Below are positions 31,043-41,105 of a stretch of DNA of 64,000 nucleotides, one piece after another. How positions within the stretch are numbered: position 1 is the first letter of the stretch; every line of letters starts with the position of its first letter. The DNA lies in the NCBI GenBank assembly GCA_942159475.1, contig OW804096.1, positions 13,875,871 through 13,939,870 on the forward strand, given 5' to 3'. The stretch is from Sthenelais limicola (lineage: Eukaryota; Annelida; Polychaeta; Phyllodocida; Sigalionidae). The notes under the pieces were generated by a model. It was not told the DNA's origin and did no database searches. It was given only the letters and a program-made list of their open reading frames with translations. A program made the translations under genes and the position numbers.

Positions 31043-34000
31043 CCTCTCTCTCTGTGTCTCTCTGTCTCTCTCTCTGTCTGGCTGTCTCTCTCTCTGTCTG
31101 GCTGCCTCTCTCTCTCTCTCTCCATCTCTCTCTCTTTCTCTCTCTCTCTCTCGATTTTCTTCTTACTTTACCACCTACTCTCTTCCAATAGTGTGTGTGC
31201 GTATACACATTATGGTATACCATCTGCACACTGTGACATACATGTATTTCATCTCATTGTGCGTGGTCATGTCTGCATACACAAATACAGCATGTCATCT
31301 CTCCCTGTCATCTCCTTGCTTTAAGTATATGTTTATTTTTTTTGCTTTAAATAGATTCATTCAATCCTACTCCCTCTCCGACCTTCCCCCAAGTTATCCG
31401 CCTTCGAGTGTGTACCAATGAAACGATATCTCAGAGTACAACTGAACAAGTGTCAGATAAAACAGCAATAAAATCCACAAATAAATCTTCCTTAAATCCC
31501 TGAGGGTATGTGTAAGAAATTCAAAAGGTTTAACAATTACGAAAATAAAACAAAAATAAATTTTAAAAATCTCAGAATGTGGTTTTGATAAAGACAATAT
31601 TTTTGTGCATTCAGTTTTCTTAGGGGGATCGTGTAATCCGACCACTTGGCGAAGAGATGACGCCATCCCATTCTTCAAGAGTCATGGAATCACCTACTTC
31701 AACCCGGTATGTGTAGTTTTTACCTATTGTAGTGTCTATTGGGTCAGATCTTCTGAAAACGTACAATTGTCCTTCACCAATACTCTCAAATAACCCAAAT
31801 TTAAGATGAAAATCAGCTTCAAAATACAGTTCAACATAACCAGACAGATTTGTTGAATGAATACAATACAGAATATACTCAGTATTTATCATTTTCCACT
31901 CTAATTTAGCAGAATTTGAGAGATGTGTTGAACTGTAGATTGTGCATTTTCTGAAGATCTGACCCTATTAAGTGTGCTGTTATTTTAAACTGTCTGTTCT
32001 GTCGGGTCAAGGATACCGACCCGCAACTATGTGCTAAAGTGTCTGTATTTACTACATGGGTACATCCTCAGGATATGTACACTCGGACCTAGTAAACAAC
32101 TTTACAATTTTTTTCAAATTTTCAAAAGCAAACTGAATGATTAGGAATATAATTTTATGATGTATGATCATAATTTCGAGACCATGTTCCAATAAAAAAA
32201 AAACATGTTTTGGGCCTGATTTATCTATAAATTTCGCTAATTTGTTTTGTTTGTGAATTGGAATTGTACATTATTTAATGACTAGACCCATAGACTGATA
32301 AAGTGTGTGTTGGTTACTGAATGTGTGTGGATGGTATTAATTGCAGTCAAGGACAACCGGACTATTTATCAATATATGAAGTGAAGATTTAATTAGTGTG
32401 CGTCGCGATTCTTAGAATTATTCAAAGAAAAAGGAAGTCAAATATAAAAAATAACGATGATAATTGAATAAACCCATGAGCCTGCGTCATTATGATGTTC
32501 ATTGTACGGATTCACGTATTTCATACTTGATTATTATTGTTTGACTTGCTGTATAAACATCCTGAATATTGAACAAAAATATATAAAAAGAATTCAGTGC
32601 ATGGGTGGACTCATGGGTATTGTTTTCATTACTGCTGTCAGTATTACTATCGCTATCTGATTTTCAGAAAATGTACAATTGTCAGATCATATTTTGTAAA
32701 TTCTGCTAAATTGGACTGAAAAATCATTAGCACTAGCTATATATGGGTATATTTGGTATTGCCTTGATTCAAACAGTCTGTTTGGTTATGTTGAACAGTA
32801 TTTTGAACCTGAATTTTGTCTTAAACTTGGGTTTTTTGAGAGAATTGGTGAAGGTGAATTGTACATTTTCTTTAAATCTGACCCATCTAATTCTTATACA
32901 GAGACTTTGACTATAACTTATAACGTTTATGTTACAGCAAGTGTCCAATTGGCAGTATTACTATAGCTATCTAATTCTTACAGAGACTTTGACTATAACT
33001 GTATGTTTATGTTACAGCAAGTGTCCAATTGGCAGAAGGACTTCATGGAGTTGGAGGACAGCGCTAAACAGACAGCAGAGCTGCTCTTCTTTGTCATCGA
33101 CAAACAGACGCGCTCTACCGCCTCCATGGTGGAGGCCACCTACCTGGCTGGTACGTATTTTAGCACTCTAGCATCCCTTAAAGTTGCACTCTCAGCTGAA
33201 GCCGCGTTTTCAGTTAAAGATGCACTCTCAGTAGAAGATGCATTCTCAGCTAAAACTGCATTCTCAGTAGAAGATGCATTCTCAGTTAAAGATGCACTCT
33301 CAGTAGAAGATGCGTTCTCAGCTAAAACTGCATTCTCAGTTGCAGATGCACTGTCAGTTGCAGATGCATTCTCAGTTAAAGCTGCATTCTCAGTTAAAGC
33401 TGCATTTTCAGTTAAAGCTGCATTCTAAGTTAAAGCTGCATACTCAATTAAAGCTGCATTCTCAATTAAAGCTGCATTCTCAATTAATTCTCAATTCCCA
33501 ATTAATCCAAAAACCCAAAACCCAAAAACTAAAGATGTATAAAAAATATTGATTCCTTCTGTAGATCAAACAATGACAAGATTTAGTGACATTTTTGCTT
33601 TTTAATAGCGTAGACTGCAGAATAAAGAAATGAATTCTGTATAAATTTATCAATATTTAAAAAAATATTTTAAAAATTTTAAAAAAAGAAAGAAATCAGT
33701 GGTTATTGCAAGAGCCTTTGGTGAATGACTGAATGGTTTTATATGATTGGACTAGTGCCAAGATCTAAACATAGGACATATCCATATCAGCCTGACAGGA
33801 GGAAACGTACTTGGGTCAGATTTTCAGAAAATGTACAATTCAACTTCACCAATCTTCTCAAATAACCCAAATTTGAGATGAAAATAAAGTTCAAAATACA
33901 GTTCAACCTAACCAAACAGATTGCTAGAATCAATCCAATGCAGAATATACTCGAATTTAACTAGTATTGACCAAATTGCAGCCTAATTTAGCACAATTTA

Positions 34001-34426
34001 CTAAAAGTGTACAGCTGCCAATTGTACATTTTCTGAAAATCTGACCCACTTACGTTAGCTTACGTTAGAGGAGGATCTGAAAGTGTTGTGTTTCCATACA
34101 TGGACATGTAGCATGACATGGCAGAAGCATGCATGCATCTATATTCATAATAACATAATCATGGAATAGTGGCACTTTAGTGTGGATATATCCTCATTCA
34201 TTGCTTGTGTATGAGACTTTTTGCAAAATGTACTGCTATTAGAATTTGGAGCCCAAAATGCAGTTTCTCTCTTTATGCTCTGCCTCTTGTCTCTCCTTCT
34301 CCCCTCTCTTTCCCTCTCTTTCCCTCTCTCTCCCTCTCTTTCTCTATCTAGATAACTATCTATCTATCTATCACTTTCTCTCTATCTATCATGCATCTCA
34401 CCTCTCTTTCTTTCTTTCTTTCTTTC

Positions 34427-34476
<50 letters not shown>

Positions 34477-34596
34477 TCTCTCCCTCTCTCTCTCCCTCTC
34501 TCCCTCTCTTTCTCTCTCTCTTTCCCTCTCCCTCTCTCTCTCTCCCTCTCTCTCTCCCTCTCTCTCCTCTCTCTCTCCCCCCTCTCCCTCTCCCCC

Positions 34597-34633
<37 letters not shown>

Positions 34634-37600
34634 AACTCTCCCTCTCTCTCTCTCTCTCCCTCTCCCTCTCTCCTCTTTCCCTCTCCCTGTCTCCTCTCAC
34701 ACTCACCCCACCACCACCACCACCTCCTCCTCCTCCTCCTCCTCCTCCTCAATACGCTCGTGATGAACTTTACTTTTTGGTTTATTTTTAGGTTGTGGAC
34801 GCAAGTTGATCCTAGTGATCAAGGATCTCGAGGGTCCAGGCTCCATCATTGCCGGAGAGCCTATATCCGTTGTGTATGTATATACTTGTACTCTCTATGT
34901 TCTTGTACACTCTATGTTCAGGTCCTGGGTAAGACCTTAAAGTGCCTGGTCCTGGGTAAGACCTTAAAGGGCCTTCCTATCTCTTTTCTCTGTCTCTCTC
35001 TCCCTTCTTTTCTATCTCTATTTCCTGGGTATGATCATAAACTGCCTCCCTCTCAGCTCTCCCGCCCTTGATATAACACTTCAAAGTGTTGATAAGGGCG
35101 TAAAGCAACCAATCTCACTCACTCACTCACTCACTCACTCTCTATGTTCTACATAAATTATTGCTTTTTCTTTATTAATTTATTCAAGTTCTGTATCTTT
35201 TTATGTTTTTTCCTGTTTTATGGTTGTAATTTCCGTGTTTGATAATTGTATATTATTATTTTGTCTATTTCAATGATGTGTTTTGTCTATTTTTTGTTTT
35301 TGTCTATTTCATCTTTGTTATGTCCATCATTTCGTCATTTTCTCCCTTTATATATAGTTTAGTTAATGTTTTGTATAATCAGTGGTTCTAAGTTTGAATA
35401 GTAGCTCCATATTATTCGGGGAAAGGGGACTCAGCTTACATAAAAAAAGAATGATTAAAATTGCTTTGAATTGTTGCATGAATTTCGGTATCAAATGAAT
35501 TTTAAGAGATTATATAAAAACAGGGTATTTTTGCGATTTATAGCATCGCTTTACCCAGAAATATCTGCCATTGTTCCAAATTACTCATAAGCTTTCGGTT
35601 GGATCTTCAGTGATATTAACAAAGTCATACCAATGAAGCCATTTTCAGGCGACCCCAAAAATATTTTCGCAATGTTTCCGAAAATAATACCAGAAAGACG
35701 AGTGGTAATGGTTAACCACTGCTTGCCCTTTAGTCTCTCTCTGGGGTCTGGCTGTCGCGGGAATCAAGGATACTATTCTTCTTTCATGTTTTTTTTTTTT
35801 TATGTTTTTCATGCATGAAATATCATCATGCTTATGAATATGTTTCATGGCCACCTCATGCATGGCCGCGAGGTGTTGTTTACTGCTAAACATGTGAAGT
35901 CATGTGAATAATGTTATGTGCGTCCGATCACGATGCACGATGTCAAAACATGCAGAGAGCTGCATATATGTGTGGGCGGGGCCTCATGATCAGCAACATA
36001 TATGTGGGAGGGGTCTCATGATGCTGGGAAATAGTGTCATCAATTAACAAGGAAATTGAAATAACAGTAAAATGAAGCTCATTTTTAATTTAAAAAATAA
36101 ATAAATTCACATAACATGATATTATCATGAAGCTCATGGTCTTTCCCTCCCTGTCTCTCTCTCTCTCTCTCTCTCCCTCTCCCTCTCTTTCTCCTCTCTC
36201 TCTCTCCCTCCCTCTCTCTCTGTCTCCCTCTCTCTCTCTTTATCCCTCTCTCTCTCCCTCCCCCCTCTCTCTCTCCCTCTCTATCTCTCCCTCCCTCTCT
36301 CTCTCCCTGTCTCTTTCTCTCTCCCTCTCGCTCCCTTTATCCCTCTCTCTCTCCCCCTCTCTCCCTCTCTTTATCTCTCTCTCCTCTCTCTCTCTCCTCT
36401 CTCTCTCTCTCTTTATCTCTCTCTCTCTCCCTCCCTCTCTCTGTGTCTCTCCCTTCCTCCTCCTCTCCTCCCTCTCTCTCGCTCTCTCTCTAACTCTCTC
36501 GCTCTCCCCCTCTCTCTCTCTAACTCCCTCTCTCTGTCACTCTCGCTCTACCCTTCTCTCTGTCTCTCTCCCTGTTCTTCTAGCCCCTCCCCCGTTTCCC
36601 TATCTTGTCCTGCTATTGTCAGTTCAATGCCTCATGGTGTATGTCGTTATGTTCTGCAGGGAGTATGAGGACCTTATACGCAGTCACGCCGTACTTACCG
36701 ATATTGTAGAAAGGCAAGGTTATCCTGTTTTTAGCACCATAGAGAACGCGCTACACTGCACCAGGAAGGTCATCCAAGAGGTAAGTCCTCGTCTCTCCCG
36801 GCATTTACTTATTTTAACAAGTTTTTTTTTTTTTTTTTTTTTTTTTATTTTATTTTGTATAGATGTTACATACAAATACAGGTAGCTGCGTCTATCATGA
36901 TAGCAGTATCATTTCCTCCAACGAGTGCCTTTATCGAATTCAATTAATTTGGTGAAGTTACAAGTTCATAAAGTTCCAGTTATAAGCATAGAGGAGCCGA
37001 AAACTACGGCTATAAATGAAAGAAAAATATGGTTCCAGTTTTTATAACAAGCTGGCGATAACAATAACCCATGAGACTAATTATAGCCTGATAGTAGGGT
37101 AACAATAACAGTAACAACGAATGACTAAGTATAGTCCTGAGCATACTAAAAGACTATTATCATAATGACGGTCAAGTTTTAATTGATCTTATGGGTGAAA
37201 TCACCAGAAAATGTACAATTCACCTTCACCAATCCTCTCAAATAACCCAAATTTCAGACATAAATGAGCTTCAAATTGCAGTTTAACATAACGGAACTGA
37301 TACTTTAAATCAATGCGATACCAAATATACTCAGATATACCTAGTGTTGGCAATTGTTCAGTCTAATTTAGCAGAATTGCCTAAATGTGTAGATCTGCCA
37401 CTTGTACATTTTCTGACGATCTGAGCCTTATGTATGCCATCAAAACCTATTTGTCATGTCTCAAGAATGAACTGTCCCTGTTCTTCTATTATATATTGCC
37501 TTGATTGTTTTAGATGAATATTGGTTTATATTCATGTATTAGTTAATTGTACATGTGAAATGTTACCTTTCCATAATACTTTATACATAGATAAACTATA

Positions 37601-40600
37601 AATTTATATTATTATTATTTTTGTTTGGTGGATTATTGCAGAATATCAGTGTATCCCAGCTAACGTTAGCGGATGGGGCGCAACCTGTGAAACATGCACA
37701 CGCTAGGGTGGCAGATACAATCATGTAAGTAGGACTACTACTCCTCCTACTTCTCCTACTGCTTCTCCTACTTCTCCTCCTGCTTCTCCTACTCCTCCTG
37801 CTTCTCCTACTTCTCCTACTCCTCCTGCTCCTCCTACTTCTGATTCTCCTCCTCCTCCTGCTTCTTCTACTCCCTCCTACTTCTACTCCTACTTCTCCTG
37901 CTTCTCCTACTCCTCCTGCTTCTTCTCCTACTCCTCCTACTTCTCCTCCCGCTTCTCCTGCTCCTTCTCCTACTGCTCCTACTTCTGCTCCTGCTTCTGC
38001 TCCTGCTTCTCCTACTCCTACTCCTCCTCCTGCTTCTTGGGGCTGGGAGTGGCACTGTATGTAGTATGTGGAAGTACTGGCTCAAGGAAGTACGTATAAA
38101 GACTTTCCTCCCTAGAGCATCCTTCCTCCTTCTCCTGCTTCTCCTCCTGTTCCTGCTCCTGTTCCTCCTCCTGCTCCTCCTCGTCCTCCTCCTGCCCCCT
38201 CCCCCTCCCCCGCCTCCTCCTCCTCCTCCTCCTCCTCCCTCCTCCTCCTCCTCCTCCTCCTGCCCCCACCACCTCCTCCTCCTCCTCCTCCTCCTCCTCC
38301 TCCTGCCCTCACCACCTCCTCCTCCTCCCTCGCCCCCCGCCCCCGCCCCTCGGTTCATATTCAGCAGTTCTATCTCCTATTTATTCTGTTATTCACATAA
38401 GAGGATTTTGCCTTTAGTGCCTGGATTGAATCATTTCTCAGAATTCCTGATAACTCCAGGAAAGAAAGGACTCTTGTTTGCTCCTCCATGTACAACCTTA
38501 GAGGATGTCTCTCGTCCGTCTGCATGGCCCCTGACATGTGTCTATAGGATGGGATCTGTATGGTTGGTCTTAAAGTAGTAATCTCAGTTGATATTGGTCA
38601 AAAATTAAAGTTTTTCTATTCAATTTTGTTCCATTTTCCCCCATCCCATCATCTAAAAGTCGTTTGACCAAAATTCTGGAAAGTTTTGTCCGGTTGTTTT
38701 TGCTGCAAGGCTTCATAAACGTCCACTTTTGTATTTCCGTGACCCGCCGAAATCCTTTCCTGCGGTGGCTTTATTTATTATCGCTCACCGTTTTCTCTCG
38801 GCTGTTTTGACTTCTAATTGTTGCATAAACATATAACAGCATTGGAGTATTGATAAATTCAGTGCTAGAAGTCATAATACGAGTAAAATGAGTAAAAGTA
38901 TGTTGTTATGTATTAGCTGAGAATGCAGCTTTAACAGATAAAGTAGTGTTAAATAGGGCCTGTATGCAGCTTTAATTTCTGCTTTATAATGTTATGTATT
39001 AGCGTTGTATTGACTATTCGTTTACGGTTAAAGTGGATATTTCTAAACATGACCCACCCACCCACCCCAACTCCTGGCTATTCAGATTTCTCTCTCCGCC
39101 CCGGCTGTAGACCTTGAAGCTGAAATATAATATTAAATTTCATATAAGAAACTTAAATGCGCATTAGTTCTGGCCCCTGGGAGTCCTGCTCACAAAACGA
39201 CCATCCCATTTCTCTAATTTTAGAAAATAAGGATAATCATTTCTAATATCCTTCACAGAGGTGTGCAGGATCTAAAATACGTCCTATATATGTGTGTGTA
39301 GGGGGGGGGGGGGTCGGGGGATGACATCTATATATACATATATGAATCTTTTTTCTATAAAGTAGTCTACTTCGCTAATCGGTTTTCTGGCCTAGAACTG
39401 GGCGTTTTAATGGGAATATAATGACATTCTGCGGTCTTAATGCAATTATAATGACACTTTGCGGTTTGAGGCGAGAGGCTTTCCCTTCGTTTGAAGGGAC
39501 TCTCTCAACTTTGGGCCTAGACTGTATCACCCGAGGTTGCATCCTTTTTGTTGCATTGTTTTACTTGTCATCGTAAATGTTGTATAAACATGTCCAATAC
39601 TAAGTTGGTTCTTAACCTTTTTCTCCTCTCTACAGACGACTAAAAGATGCCTTCAACCAAGTGGACCACACAAAAAGTGGAAGACTTAGCCTTTCCGATG
39701 TCAACTTAGCGTACAAAAACTATGACAGACCAAAATCTACCCAACATATCAGAGTTAGACGACACAACGTTCACTTTTGAGCAATTTTGTACGCTATATG
39801 CAGAATGTAGATACAAGGTAAGTTTGATTTTTTTATTTTTAAAAAAGAATTTAAGTGGAGCCCCAATAACTCCTTTAATTCAACGATCTTAATAATTACA
39901 GTATGATCTTCAGATCCAGTTTTAAAAGGACTAAATATTTTCATCTATGCAATTAATATAGGGATGAAAATGGTAAAAGAATATCAATGTGATTTGGACT
40001 TTTACAAAAGAAAATGTTTTTGATCATAATAAATAATTATTTGGACCATGAAATTTAACTATTTTTTTATATTTTAAGTTTTAAATACCATATTTTGCCA
40101 GTACATACAGGACGTTATAATGGAAAACAAATATTTAATTGTAAAAAAAAAAAAAAAATATTTAGATCATCTAAATATTTAGATCATTCAAAAAAAATTG
40201 AATTATTTTCCAGAGGAAGACATGGTGGCGGAAGGTGATAGAGGCCATCTTGAAATTACCCACAATCCTGTTGGACTGGTTCCGGGGGTCAGCGGACGCC
40301 AAGGAGACGGAGGATCTAAACCGGACGTGGGACGTGTTCCTGGGGGGCACCTGTGGGGGCACCACCTGGCGGGAACTCAAGGTCATACCTGCATTAAGGT
40401 CAGTCTTTAGTCCAGTCAGTATTTATTGGTCCCGTTTTAATCGTTTCACAAGCTGAGTCCAGTGAAAGTAGTTGTGAAAAGGGACGACTGCTGTCTAGGC
40501 AATTATAGTGGGGATGAGTGTCAGATTTTTAGAAAATGTACAATTCACCTTCACCAGTTCTCTTAAATAAGCCAAATTTCCAACCAGATTGCTAGAATCA

Positions 40601-41063
40601 ATGCAATGCCGAATATACTCAAATTTACCTACTATTGACCAAATTGCAGTCTAATTTAGCAGGATTTACTTAATGTGTACTGCTGCCAATTGTACATTTT
40701 CCGATAATCTGACCTATATATGAAAGGAGATGAGACTTACAAACCGTCACCTGTTACACGATGATAGACAAAGGTTTCTGGTGTATGAATAATATACATA
40801 CAGTGTAGATGGGAAGTGTAAAAAGGTGAATTGATTAAGTCTGGCAATAAATCCTGGCTGCTGCTGTAGTCCCAGGCACCTCGATCCACTCCAATTCACA
40901 TTTAGTTGCATCTCTTACATCTTACGTCGTCCTTATTACTTTTATTACTCCTCTCTTTACCCTGGGGTGATTTATGTGCTGTGGTAATTATTTTAGTATA
41001 AAGGAGGTACTTCATGTTACAATTGTTGAACTTTTGTAAGAACAGAAAGAGGTGAACAGAGTT

Positions 41064-41105
<42 letters not shown>

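Noticed and set aside
33310..33552. 80-aa ORF with repeated QLKLHS
   Set aside because: Out-of-frame reading of the 18-bp repeat that overlaps the exon 3 read-through frame.
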